Assembly (NCBI RefSeq): GCF_000002985.6
Contig: NC_003283.11
Span: forward strand, 10,664,001 to 10,728,000
Reading direction: 5' to 3'
Origin: Caenorhabditis elegans
Taxonomy: Eukaryota > Nematoda > Chromadorea > Rhabditida > Rhabditidae
DNA: 64,000 bases
The notes under the pieces are model-generated. The model saw only the letters and a list, made by a program, of their open reading frames with translations, was not told the DNA's origin and did no database searches. A program made the translations under genes and the position numbers. Below, piece by piece: positions 49,131 to 62,261 of the stretch. The stretch's first letter is position 1, and each line of letters opens with the position of its first letter.

Positions 49131-51248
49131 TTAACTTGATGTGCCCAAAAAGTTGACAATTCGTGTGAACATATTGCTTCCAACATTGTCGCGACATCCG
49201 GCGAAATTACATGGATCGTGGGAAAGAGGGCGACCGACTGAAACATTTGAAAGTTAATAAAATCTTGGAAAATGTATAGATCATTTTTTAAAAGTGAGAG
49301 TTCTCATAAAAATGGTGCTTACGTTGGCGGCTATTATTCGTGGGAATCGGAGACACGGGCTTCAACGAGGAGGAAATTTTTCGAAGCGGTGTTGAGAGGA
49401 CTGAAGCAGCAGATTGTGGACGAGCGAGTCGAGAAAGCGATGAAACTGGCGTCAGTGTTGTGACGGGAATCGGTGAATCCTCTCTTTCAATGGTAAGCAC
49501 CATTCTTCTGAAATTAAAAAATGTTACATAATTATTTGAAAGCTGAAAATTCCACTCACCTTGATGGCTTACAATACTTCAATTGAATAACAACTCGACG
49601 ATCCTTTGGATGTGGAATTCGGCATGTTCTCTCAAGAACAATTGAGTGCTCATTTTGCTCATTTCCAAAGGAACGATTCATCGGACTGCGTGGAGGACGC
49701 TTCTCGATAATATCATGAAGATGTTCAATTATATTCATGAATTCATTGTACTTATATGATCCTCCATCAATTGAAATCTGTTTGAAAACAACTGGCTTCG
49801 CAAGTCCCAACCATTCTTGAACAACGTTGTACAGATTCTGTGGGCGGAATTCGTGACATCCGACAAGATGAACCGAAATACGCTTACGGATTTGATCAGG
49901 CAGCTTCATCCAGTTTATCAAAAGTTGATCGCGAACCATAATCGTTTGATGCTGTTGTGGTTGAATGACAGTTAAACGATTCAAATTCGACAGATTTAAC
50001 ACCTCGTGTAATTCAATGGTGGAAGCAGCTTGAACGTTATCGAATGTTAGAGCACGAGTGTTCCTTCGCATCATTGATAAGAAATAAAAGAATGTGACTG
50101 GAGGACGAGCACCGTAGCATACCGAATCCTTGAAAATGAAATGAGCATTTCGAATCTTGGAAAGTCGATCAGCAAGTCTTTCGATTCGTCCAGCCGATTG
50201 ATTTCTCATTTCCAATTCAGCTGTAGGATTGAGTCTGACAATTTGACAATCTGCTAATGACATTGCAGTTGTCTTATCTTGAATAAGTTGATTCTCGTAG
50301 TATGCGGTTCTTCCTTTATATGAGCTAGGTGACATTGGATCTTCGATCTTCTCTCGTTCAAGGAATGAGCAAAAATTTTTGAAAAAGACATCATTCACAT
50401 CATACTCTTGCAGCCATTCATCGAAGTGGAATGCAAACGCCCAATTTGGATCAGTGGTATCCGTATATTGATCACTGAGGAATGAGGTAGCTTTAGAATG
50501 GATTCCAGAACTGTCAGTTGATGAAGATGAAGACTTAGTTCGATCGCTGATGTTTCGCCTTCTCAATTCCTTTTCTCGTTCAGTTTGTTGTTGTTTGGTT
50601 TTTGTTTTGGAACTTGAACTGACACTATCAGCTTCAGATGAGGAAGTTGATGCGATAGATGAAGAAGACGCCGATCCAGAATCAGAGGATTCGCTGTTTT
50701 TTGGTGTTCTTGGAAGGCGAGACGGTGTAACTGTACTCACGCCTTCTAGAATTGCACGTCTTCTATCACAGATGAAAATTTTCGCCTTCTGGCAAGAACG
50801 GAGAGACTCCGCGCGTTCATCCTCCATATCTTCGATAACTTCACGGAACTGTTTGTTTACAAGTGAGCAACGTGTCATGTCAGTGGCAGAGCAGCTGAAA
50901 AATATATAGATTTGAGAAAAAGAAATGAAAAAAGAATGGAAAAGATGGAGTACGAATTGATATGTTGCCAAATTTTGTTATCAGTAATTGAAAAAGAGCA
51001 CATACCCTCGTTCCCCATCATTTTCTATTCTTTGTCTATTCTATGATTGTTGTCATATAAAGTTTCGTGGAAAAAGTAACAAGATCAAAGTGTTAAATAC
51101 TTACGTTGCAAAGATCTGTTGAAGTGCTTTTGGTGGTAGTTCAGTTATTTGACGACTGTGACTATGTGTTGATAATTTCTTGATATTCTTTAAACTCATC
51201 GAATTGAAATGAACATTCAAAGCTTTCCAAGCTTTTTCTGGTGAGTTT
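49131..51248 (-). CDS. F-box protein, 5' end unresolved
   Basis: Probable substrate receptor of an SCF (SKP1-cullin-F-box) ubiquitin ligase. Visible exons on the minus strand, in order: 51248-51105, 50894-49560, 49507-49323, 49237-49131, with frames closing throughout. Counting from the first in-frame Met (51199-51197), the protein has 573 residues. The F-box is at about 16-55 (ITELPPKALQQIFATC, then D37, C41 and LVNKQF). A Ser-rich low-complexity region at about 84-165 includes SRLPRTPK. The rest, about 170-520, is a folded-looking domain I cannot assign. Exon 1 is open upstream of that Met and begins mid-codon after a good acceptor, so more N-terminal sequence may lie upstream. If the exon 3 donor (49322-49321) is not used, the protein would stop at 49288. 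This is a single large-exon gene, not part of a local F-box cluster. Confidence 0.85.
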
Positions 51249-53019
51249 CTGAAAATAACAAAATATATATTTATGGATATGAAAAATGAAATGAAAATAT
51301 TTAGAAGAGGAAAATCGAATGACGCGAGGATTTCAGAGTAAGGGAAGTCATGAGGATTCAGAAGACTCGTGACTTCGAACACGAGAATGCGTTGGGCGCA
51401 GCCAGCGCGCGCAACGCGGAAAAACAAGAAATGAATATGTGATTAGTGGGCGAATACGACGATGTTGACGAATACAAGAAGAAGAAGAAGCATGTGAAAG
51501 AAAAGAAAAAAGCAGACGAACGGAGAGGAAGAGGAATGGAGCATTGGCCCGATGCCAACAACTTTGTTGTTTTTCAGATGAGTCCAGGTACTACTACTAC
51601 TAAATTAAAAAGAATATGGGAACATTATTCCAAATCAAGATTGGGAAAACAAATAAACATAGTAGGAAATGTTGAAAACAAGAAAAGTTTTGTAAAAAAA
51701 ATTCCGCCCACTGGTCAACATTTTACGAAACATTTCGAAATTTGCACAAGATAGAAGGGGAAAAGGGGCGGTACTAAAACTCACAAAGGAGCAGAAAGGA
51801 GGAGTGGGAACGAAAAAAAAAAGTGGGAGGGGTCTCGGGAATGAAAAATAGAAGAGAAAGAAACATAGCAATGCCGGAGAAAAAGAAGGAAGAGAATGAA
51901 GAGAAGGAGGCGGTGAAGAAGCGGCAGACGGGTGCGCGCTCGTCTCGCGCGCACGTGACCGGAGGGAAGAAGGGAGGATTTCGAAAGCCTGGCACGATGC
52001 CAAGCCGCAATTATAACACGTCAGTGAACGAGTGGGGTGGGTGCGTGCGAGTGCGGGGAGGGGAAAGACAGATGACGTCGTGCTTATAAAAAACATGTGT
52101 GAGAAGAGAATAAAGTGGAGGCGGAGAGGAATGTGACTGTGGATTGCGCAAAATTAGAAGAGAAGAACAAAAGAATTCGATTGCAATGTGTTCAGATAAT
52201 GTCTTTCTGACATTCGTGCTTTTCTACATTAATTATTAATGAAAAAAGAAAACTTTTTCGAGTTTTTTATAACTCACAATCATCTCATTGGGAATAAATT
52301 CAGGAAAATGAAAAGAAGATGGACGTCATCCGATTGAGAGGAAACAAAAAGCGCCGAAGACCAATTTATTATCTAGATATCCGAATATGGGATGAATTCC
52401 TTTCTGATGACTGTATACAAGGAAGTGGGTTAAGCAAAGACAATAAGGAATGTTGAAGGAATTGAGACATAGTAACCGGAAAAATAATTTGAAATAAATG
52501 CGCGAAAACTATTTTGTAGGGGGTGGGACTGTGTGCGAATGATAATCAATGAGTTCATCTCTTTGCAGCGAAATATTTGCAATTCAAAACGGATTTGCGG
52601 GAAGAGGCAGAAAAGTGTGGAGGAGTGCGAGAATGATATATCGACCAATAAAAAGCAATCAAAGAGATCAACACACTGTTTGCAACAGTTCGATGAAAAA
52701 ATGCACGGAACTGACAGCCGAAGAGGAACGAAAAGAAATGCACAATGAGCACGGGAGAATAAGACAAAAAGAACCTGTTCACGAGAATTGGTCAGATAGG
52801 TCAGCTGAGAAGGATTGTGAGTGTACCGGAGATAGAATGAGGTAAAAGGAAGAACACCGAAAAGAGAACAAAAAATGAGCGCGCACGCGCGAAATTTCTC
52901 AGCTGGCAAGTGCGCAAGAAGGAAGGGCTTGAAGGGAGGGAAAAGGGCGATTGTAAGGGTGTGTATGCGAGGCATGGAAAAGTGGGTGGGGACAAGGGTC
53001 GCCAGTGAGCAGCAGTCCG

Positions 53020-53580
53020 TCAGTCAACCCTCCCGCGCGCGCGAGAGCCCCGCGAGCACTACTGCATTCCTAGAGTGTGGTGGGTAGTGCACACACACAC
53101 ATACACACATAAAACGCCCTTTGAAAGACACTCGACCGGCTGAGCGATGGGAGGAGTTTTCCCGCCGGCTGATAGGAAGGAATGAGGAAGGTCACTAAAG
53201 AGGCACCCATCTTCCTTTCGAACGGCACCTCCTCTCACCAAGGACAGTGCCACTTCTGCAGACGGCAGATGGAAAGAGAAGAAGATTTCTCGTCGCGGGA
53301 AAATAAGGAGGATGGGAAAGGAAATAGGGAAGTAGTAGAAGGAAGGAAGGAATGATTGGGGCGTGGCCTGGTACCACCTGCGTGAAGGCATCATTTCCCG
53401 CGCGCGCACACGCGCACGGGAAGATAGAGAAAGAGAGATCACAGAGTGGTACGTCTTCGTTTTTCTTTTCGTGTCATTTCTTCTCCAGCTGGGTGGTCTG
53501 TGTTCGACGCGTGACTTTTCGCCCTTGGCGTCGTGCCCGGTATCGACGTCGTATGCACCGTCTTCCCTATGACGACGACC
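53020..53580. promoter_or_regulatory. GC-rich island with alternating CG runs
   Basis: CCCGCGCGCGCGAGAG at about 53030 and CCCGCGCGCGCACACGCG at about 53397 sit in a block rich in CG and TACC/GTCGTC motifs, with a CA repeat at 53090-53109. The composition is unlike the flanks and could mark a promoter for the minus-strand gene. No direct evidence of a start site. Confidence 0.3.
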
Positions 53581-54495
53581 ACCAGTGGAGACGACGATAA
53601 GAAGCGAATAATAGCAATTTACATCGCCTCCCACTAAGTCTTTGAAGGAAAAACGAGCGAAATGAAAAGGGGAGGAAGTGACTGTCGGTTGGCGACCAGC
53701 CAACACTCACACAACAATTGTCATGATGGGCATTTTTGCACTTTTTGCGTGTACTTTTAGAGGCGCCATCTTCTTCGCCCTTCTTCCGTTAGAATAAAGA
53801 CACATAAATCGCCTGGGCCCGTCGAAATGTGAATGTCGGATGTCGTTTTGACTGCCACTAACACACACAAAACTGCCTACCTAGTGGATGATGGGAGGTC
53901 TACGTCCTTTTCAGTTTGCCGGTGGTGGGGATCTTTCAGTGGAAAGTGTGAAAGAGGATTTAGTGAGACCGTGACTAATACCAAAAGAGGTGAGCGGGTG
54001 AGATAAACTACTACACATAAATATAGGATACCGAGATTCAACAGAACAACAGGAAGTGTTGGCAATGCGCCAAGATCAGATATTGAAGAACGTGCATTAA
54101 ATAGGAAGAGCTGGAAGATTTAAATTTAGGGATTAGTAAAGAAACTGACCAGAATGGGATAGAGATCTTTTAACTAGACTAGTAGTGTGCAGATCATCTA
54201 ATCCATGTAATACTGGACGTGATTTCAGAAATTTGCGAAAATAAGAAAATCAGGCTTCTTTCTATGCTTCAGTCATGTGCAAAGCGCGAGCACCGCTTCA
54301 AAAGAAGTCCTCTCATTTCTTATTCAAGAAGTCAGGGCAAATGACAACCACGCAATTCAGTGAAATTAAGGCAGAGATTTGATGCAGGTGCTCTTATCCG
54401 CGCGGCGGTGCGAACTGTTGAGAACTCACTATTTCTTCTAGGAGCAAAGAGCGAAGAACGATGTACCGACCCGCCCATACGAATTTAGTCCACTT

Positions 54496-54512
54496 GCACA
54501 CACACACACACA
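54496..54512 (+). repeat. CA dinucleotide microsatellite
   Basis: About eight CA units lie in a row. A similar interrupted CA run is at 53090-53109. Confidence 0.85.
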
Positions 54513-57500
54513 AGGAATGTATGCGGGTTCGTTTGATTTGGAACGAAGCCAAGAGAGAGGAGAGATGAGGAGATTTAGGCACAAAGGTTATACAAATACA
54601 GGACGAGAAGTCGGCAACAACGGTTAGGGGAGCTCAAGAATACACTGTATTAGCTGAGCACTGGTATGTCGGTTAATGTGTGCATTCCAATTTGGCACTG
54701 ATCAAGCTTATAAGAGTAGGCGGCGGATATTTGTACGTATGCTTCAGCTGTTTCCGATAAACCCAGGCGGGCCTCTTGTCTCGGATTACGGGACTACAGT
54801 AATCGTGAAGATACATCAGTAACATGGCTAGGCAAACCTACTATAGGGCACCTGACATAGTTCATCACCACTTCTAGTACAGATTATGACAGCTGTTACT
54901 ACTGATGATGCATTATGAGAATGTAAAAGAAAGAGAATCCACAAGCTTTTACCAGATCAAAGTTCTCGTTTCTAAAAAAGCACGAAAAAACAGAGAAATA
55001 GAGAAAAGTAAGACGAACTTTTGTCACTGACGAGGACTAAACTAAAAACGAAATGAGAGAGCAGAAAAATGAGATGAGCAAGAGATTGAGGGAGTGGTGA
55101 TCCAAGGAGAAGCTTTACACTACACTTCCCGGGAGCCGTATTCTCCACCTTTTCTATCTCTCTTTCACAATCTACCACTATAACAGAACCAACTAACTGA
55201 GAAGCTCTTTGAAGAATGCAGGAGCACCAGCATCCTGAAGATGAGAAAAAAGAAAAGAGAACAACTCATCAATCACATGACTTTTTGGCTCCACCCCCTT
55301 CGTGCAAAACTTCTTCAACCCTCCTCTTCCGGCCGCCATGATGGCGGTGATGACGTTATGCTTAGAGTGCAAAATGGTTGGCTCCATAAAGATACCGCTA
55401 AAAAACAAGAAAGCAATACACAACACATTTTACATGGGCAGACGGTGCGCAAAAAGTGAGAGTTGCACTATTAATATTACTACTACTTCGCAGTATACGG
55501 TACTGTTTGTACTCTTGTCTCTCCTTCTCTCAATCCTTTCCACAGTTTGTTTGTACTTGTTGGAAGGTGCCAGGTGGTGACAAGCCCGTTCGGCGTCTCG
55601 GCGCCAGTACTCGCGCAGTGGACCCAACCGAAGAAAGTTCAAAAAAAAAAAGAACAAGAGAAAGAGAGATTCGGAGAATTGCAACATTTCAAGTAGCTAG
55701 CACTTTCTACCACATGCTCAAGACTCGTGAAAAAAAGGCAACAAAAAAAGAACGGAGGTTTTGCTCGATATAGAGTTAAGGCTTCCAAAATAAGAAAGGA
55801 TTCCCTACATCCAAAAAAGCAAGCACGTGATAAAAGTATGTCAGTCATTATTTTCTTCCCCAGAATGAGAAAAGGGAGGAGAGACAGAGAAATAGTAAGA
55901 AAGAAAGGGAGAAAGTAAGAGGACAGTGACAGTGTGCTGAATGAGACATTGTGTTGATACTACACCGGCTGACTGTCAGCTGATTGGTAAAAGGGGTAGT
56001 GGAAAGCAGCAATAGCACATACACGATACATCATATGAACCTCCCTTCTTGTGTCATTGCCCTCCCAGTTCTACAAGAGAGAATAAACGAGACACTGCCC
56101 AGCTGATGATCGCCGTGAGATGATTCTGATTATGAAGATTGGCTGCAGAAGAAATAGGCGGAAAACGAGAGGCAGAGGGAAAGACAATTGCGCTAGAAAA
56201 GGAAATGACGGAAGAAGACAGAAACCCCTAGATGAAATTAGTTGAGTTCTATGATTATACTTGATGGTCTAAGTTCAAATCGTGGAAGAGTATGATTATT
56301 GAATAATATTCTTTAAAAAAACAATATGATTTAAAATTGTTTTTTTTTCATAAACAGCGTACACAGCGTAGCCTCCCATTGTCAATAATTGTAGCTCATG
56401 ACCCCTGACCTCACATGCACCGTTATCTTTTACCTTTATGATATTATCTGCGCGGAATGAATGCGAGGGCCGTCGCGCAATACCCTTTGATTTATTACTT
56501 TGGTCTTTTGGTCTACCGAGAGGGTTCCCCAAGGCGGACACATTGAACAGACTAATAAAATTTGTGCATTCTGTTGAAAATGTATCAGCTGGCGAATAGA
56601 TAGGTGAGTGCGTGGAGTACGAAAAGGTCCTGGTGGCAGTTGCACCCTGGGAGCCTACGGAGATCAATGATCGGATGTAACATTCAAAGATTTGTTTCGT
56701 ACAATTTCTTGCGGTTGCTCTTTGAAAGCTTCCCACTTCTCCAGACAAGAACAGTTGCGTAATTGCAGCCATCTTATCAAGAAAGACACAGATAAAACAC
56801 CTATGATGTCGGCAGTAGCTATTTAAAGTTCCAAGTAGACTCCAAACCAAATAATTATTTCTACATTCATATCTGGATGCGTTCAGGGCGCCGGTTTCTT
56901 ACCGGGCAAACGACTTGACAGACGGGTGCGGGAAAGACAGAGGGAGAGTGATGGTGGCCCAGCCAAAAAACAATAACAATTCCTCGCATTCCGAGTCACA
57001 TGAGAATAAGCATCTAGTAGTAGCAACTGAGACATGAGAACCCGTTTGGTCGAGAACGACATGAAAGTACCCTCACACCAAACTTCTGCGAAAATAATAT
57101 GTATTTACTTGAAATTGTGTTAATGAATGTGTTGTCACGTGCGGTGGACGGGTTCGTAGCATATGAACAACGGTTCATTTCTCTTGTGTGGGTCACCAGA
57201 AAAAAACCATAACTTCGATGAGAAACTGACGAGGGGAGAGAATGTGAATGAATGAATGAGTAGGTTCGTTTTTCGCTTTTTCTCTTGTGCACTTTAAAAT
57301 ATTATTTATTCTGTCAGTAGCCACTACGAAATAAGGAAGAGGAAGTAGCGGAAGAAAGAAGAACGATGACAGAATGCATTTCTAAAACAAATGTGCTTCT
57401 GAAGGCATGCCCTTCATCGTCTTATTTTTCTCTCGCGATAAGTCCTCTTCCAAAACCAATTCACTTCGTGACCAGATTCGATTATATGGCCACCTTCCCG

Positions 57501-57904
57501 TCGTCCTTTTATTCAGGCTCTCCAGTAAATGGAATAAATTACCGATTCATTTAGTGGGGAAAACTCTATTAAAGTACAGACGATAGTTGGAAAAGAGAAA
57601 ATAGTACTAGGTTGATGTAATAGGAAAGTATCCAACGATATTAAGCTGATACGAAGTAATGTTGATTTAAAAATAAATTATGTAACAGCTACGGTAGCGA
57701 AACAACGTAGTTCTCCTTGAAAATGAAACTACTAGTTCAGCCGAGTTGTGTTATTTTTGTTGAGAACAAAGAAATGTGATTATGCAATCTGTCGATGTTC
57801 GCAGAGAAGTAGTCCTCAGAAAAAAGGACTGATATATTTTGGAGGACCAAGCCGAAAGCAAAATGTACACCACAACAACCAGCTGCACACAACACAAACG
57901 TCCT

Positions 57905-58130
57905 GCTTTTTCCGAACATGGGCGGAGTTCTGGCACGGCGCCAGCGGCGCTCGAGCTGGCAGTGTTCTGCGTCGAGCGGTTCTCCTTTCTGCCTCCACTA
58001 GACACAAGAAGCTGACGAGCGTACGCACGAAAAATCCATCAAAAGCAGCGTCGTCGCCACGTTGAACTGACGACGTTATGGTGCTCCTCTGCGCCAAGAA
58101 CGAGAAAGAGGGCGGCGCCATCCGCAGCAG
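57905..58130. promoter_or_regulatory. Second GC-rich island
   Basis: Contains GGCGCCAGCGGCGC, GCAGCGTCGTCGCCACG and TGACGACGTTATG in an otherwise AT-rich area. It may be a promoter or enhancer of the minus-strand gene or of a gene beyond the window. The overlapping open frames on both strands look like chance products of high GC. Confidence 0.25.
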
Positions 58131-61100
58131 AACGTGAAAACTCTTTTGGAGAGAAAAACTCTAACTGTGTGGTGGAGTAATGCTGCTCCCACAGCCTGCC
58201 ACGGAGAGCGTAGAACACCCCACTAGGAACATCACAACGAACAACAACAACAAAAACCAAGTAGAAGAGAAGATATCTTTCTTCAATTTCTTTTAGCTTT
58301 CACTACGTTTGCGCATTGAAGACGCAGACATTCTCGGGAATGTGGAAAAAGAAGAGAGAAGAATATAACGAACATTGGAGAGAGTGAATGGGCGATTTCA
58401 TCGAAAAACATGGGGTCGTTGTTGGCACTCAGCCAACTTGATGGACACTGCGAGAAGCAAATCACAGCCCTCCCAGTGCGGGAATGCAGTCAAGCGTGCG
58501 GGGAGATCCGACGACAAACTACGTAAAAATGAACAAAAATACCAATGAATAGAAGACGATTCAGAAATCTGCTACGTTTCAAAGTGTCGTTTCATATTGA
58601 TTTCCTGCTTTTGCATCGCAGGAATTGCCATATGACCCTGCATATAGCCTAATTAGCCAAGAAACATATAAGATGATTGTGTCAACATCGCTCATATCGA
58701 TGATGTGACCATGCTAGCCGCCTCCTGGCACCTCATCTCAGCTGACTGGCCGCGCGCCAACAACCAGGTTAAGACGATCACATTCTTTCGCTTGTTCTGT
58801 CTTTGAGTCCTAACCGACCATCTCTACCATATGACCCTTAATTAGCAAACAAGCAGTACCGGGGGGTTCGTCGTGATGTTGATGCTAACAATATACTTGC
58901 CTAAGATTGGCGGACTCTCTGGATTCACGTGATCGTTGCCTGTTGACGACACAACCGAAAATTGTTAGCGGGGGAATGAGGATGAAAGGGAACACACAAC
59001 AATGATGCTGCTATCTTTTCCGCAGCGAGGAGGCAATGAAAAAACTCCTGCTACCTACAACGACTGCTATCTCTGCAAATTCTTGGAACACTCTCTCAGC
59101 ATTCTTCCGCCTACCCAAACCGATAAATCTTCGTTTCCACGACTTTCAATAGTTTTTACAGAACGATTTCCAAGTGTTCAATTCACTTTAGGACATTCAA
59201 ATACAAACTTTCGGCGCGAAACATGCGGGTGTAGGTCAAACAATGAATCATATGGCGCCTATGATTCATCGAATCGGTTTTTCTTCATACCAATACTACC
59301 ACTGTGACGCCGTCCTAAATAAAAACATCAACGTCACTTTTTCCCGCAAAGTCAGCACTATAGCACACAGCGCGCATACACAAATATATGCTAAGCGCAA
59401 GCATTTTTTACTAGTCGTCATTATTTTCTTGGCGGACACTCGTGCGTCTCTCACCACCCGCTTCTTCACGTGACGGAGACCCGGGAATGGTCAGCATCAT
59501 CTCACAGCTTCTCTACTTCCCCACTCACGTCGTCCATTCGGCTATGTATTTTTCTTCATTTTATGCGGCTGCAAAATAATACTTTCAGACTTTTTAGATG
59601 AGATGGTGCTCTATCGTGTTAGGACTTGGCACCGATCCAGATTTTCACCACGAAATGATGAAAAGGGAGACTTTGAAGGGCAGAGAGGATGCAGGTGAAA
59701 TTTGATATGAGTTCACAAAGAAACGAATGTAGCGGCAGTTTGAGAGAAAAGGGCAAAACATGGCTAAAAGTTCACACCGCTGCTGATTTTGTTTCTTGGG
59801 ATCAACAGAAAGAAAACAAAAAACGACGCACTTTGCTGACGTAGAAAAAGAAACAGACATGCTCCCGGAACTGGCAAGAAGATACACAGCTTCAAAGTTC
59901 TATGCTCGTCTATCTAGTTTGAAATATTTCATTTCGTAGGCACAACTAAGGCCAATAACAGCTTCAGCGCACCGTTTATGGCTCAATTCATCTGGCATTG
60001 GGCTCAGCTTGGCTCCTAATCGTAGAAAGCTAAAGTCAATCCAAAGGGGTCGTTCATTCATCTATTCTATTCTATCCCATTCCATTAAGATCCTCATTTG
60101 AAACGCATTAGGTCCACGGATCCTGGTGGTATGGGTGAAAGTGTGAAGAACTCAATAAATCAAGGGGCACCACTATGTGCTTCAATATTTCATCAAGTCA
60201 TAGAAGAATGAAAACGATGAAGAGGATCAAAAAATCGCTCTATTTCTAACTGCGTCAGTAAAATGAGAAGGAAAGAGTGGAAGCAGCAGTTGTTTCAGGA
60301 GTATTTTTTTGCAAAGTGTTGTACATTTTATACTCTTTCCGGTCGGTTTTGAATCTTCGTCATTTTTGACATCTAAGATTCTGCAAGTTTCAGGAAATTC
60401 CTGACCTAGTCTGTAGTGAAATTAACTGTTTCAATAAGCTGTTCAAATTTTAAGATTTTCGTTAAATCATGTTCTTTAAGGTTATTAATCTTATGGGCGT
60501 ATGAAAATTAAGTTTGTAAAATGTCGCAATTGAGGCAGTTATTGCCTAACAAAAAATACATCATGTAATATCGGGGGCGAAGAGAATTCCCAAACAACGC
60601 ATCATAAAAAGTCAACAAATACACGAGCAGACTCGAGAACCATGTGTGTCTATATAGAACACGTGCTCTACTCCCATCATCCCTATTCAGCTCTTAGTGG
60701 GATCTCCCTACTCTAAAACAGATGATTGATCATATTGCTTCGTGGATGAGTGGGCCGCCGAATGAGTGTCCTTTCAAAAAGTACTCATTTTAGAGGCTAC
60801 TAATAAATAAACAAACTCGCATCATAGATGCCGTACTTGTTCTCTTCTAACTGGCTTCTGATTCCAGTAACATTAGAGAGTTGGCAGACTAGAGATATTC
60901 AGCTACTCTCTAAAGAGTGCCGACCACAACAACAACTAAAAAGGTTAGACCGTGGAAGATGAGAAGGGTACGTTGACCTTTCCGTTGAGCAACCACGAGA
61001 CATCTTTGTATAGGGCAAATGCTTTTCATTATTGAGGATGGCATGGGAGTAAAACTAAAAGAAATGGAGTTACTGCCAATAATATTCGATTCGGAACCTA

Positions 61101-62049
61101 ATATTGGCATGTCTAGACAAAACAGATAGATGTTCGCAACATTTAATAATTTTAAATTAGTTTCCATTTGTCTACAACTAGCCAGTACGAAGACGATCTA
61201 GTATGAAGACAATTCATTGGAAACAAGAGTGTAACGAACTCATATTTCGTCTGCAACGAATACTTTACTTTCGAATTGTTGTTTCGGAGAAAATGATTTT
61301 GCAAGAGCGAAACCTGCTCATGAATGTTTGCTCATTATTTGCAATAGATCACGTGGCTTTTTATTCGCACGAGGCAGTTGGGTCTCATTGCTAAATTTAT
61401 CAGTGTTTGAACTAGAAACGTGAAAGTGTTGCAAAATTTGTCACGATCAAAGTATTGACAGTAATCTAGCATGGCTAGGTGTAACCGAGTGAACTGATTT
61501 ATTAAATTCAAAAAGTGAAAAGTGAAGCTAGAAGTTCTTGTTCAATGTTTTCTAGTCTTCGCGGTCACCGATGTAGTCGTCGTCGTCGGGCCACATCAGA
61601 GGCACCAGCAGTTTCATCGACAACATCATTGGCGCGCCAACTGTCACATGGAACACTGCCTGACTGACACAAACAACCTACTTACACTCTTTTGCAGAGT
61701 ATGCCAAAATTTTGATGGGTTCTATGGGTCATAGAAAAAGGAAAACCGAGAGAATCTTATGATTGAAATCGAAATGATGGCTTCTAATACTATTCTAGTA
61801 CTCTCGTTTTTTCTGTGATAATTGCTGATGACGGCAGCACTTTCCGGATTGTTTGTCATAAAAGCACGAGGTGGTTCAGATCTAATCGATCTATAGAACA
61901 ACCATGTATTAAACTGAAGAGGTTTCCCGTGAGGGATTGGTAAGCAGATTCGAATCAGGAGTTTTTTGAAATGAAACAGTGCAACTTAGAACCCAGCTGA
62001 CCTGAAAGTAAACTTGTAATAATGATCTCATAGGGTCATAAATTCTCGG

Positions 62050-62261
62050 TTCTGCACCAGGGGTGTGCGGCAAATGGAAAAAATTGCCGAGCTCGGCAAA
62101 TCGGCAATTGCTGGTTTTTCAAAATTTGCCGAGCTTGGCAAATCGGCAATTGCTGGTTTTTTCAAATTTGCCGAAGTCGGCAAATCGGCAAATTTGCCGA
62201 GCTCGGCAAGTCGGCAATTTTCGGCAAATCGGCAAATTTTCCGCACACCCCTGTTCTGCAC
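62050..62261. mobile_element. hAT-type MITE with 8 bp target-site duplication
   Basis: The element spans 62058-62253 (196 bp) with terminal inverted repeats CAGGGGTGTGCGG and CCGCACACCCCTG. It is flanked on both sides by TTCTGCAC (62050-62057 and 62254-62261), a perfect 8 bp duplication as made by hAT transposases. The interior is built from repeated GCCGAGCTCGGCAAATCGGC-type palindromes, with two direct copies of a unit of about 42 bp containing CAATTGCTGGTTTTT. It has no coding capacity, so it would need a transposase in trans. Confidence 0.88.

Larger units (their letters stand above)
51250..62057. other. Long upstream region of the F-box gene, no gene seen
   Basis: The plus strand is strongly purine-rich, so the F-box sense strand is pyrimidine-rich. 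Many long open frames on both strands (for example 53059-53706, 52430-52975 and 51635-52096) are low-complexity and lack convincing codon choice or splice context. A good minus-strand donor, GTGAGTTTT, lies at about 51782-51774 and could end a noncoding 5' exon. A CRE-like TGACGTCG (52073-52080) is followed by TTATAAAA near 52084 on the plus strand. The region may be a long first intron, outron or promoter territory. Confidence 0.4.

Noticed and set aside
52430-52975. Minus-strand 181-codon open frame
   Set aside because: Phe/Ser/Leu-rich translation typical of pyrimidine-rich noncoding DNA. No recognisable domain.
53059-53706. Minus-strand 215-codon open frame
   Set aside because: It lies over CG-rich, low-complexity DNA with other frames open too. 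No domain, splice context or normal codon pattern was seen.
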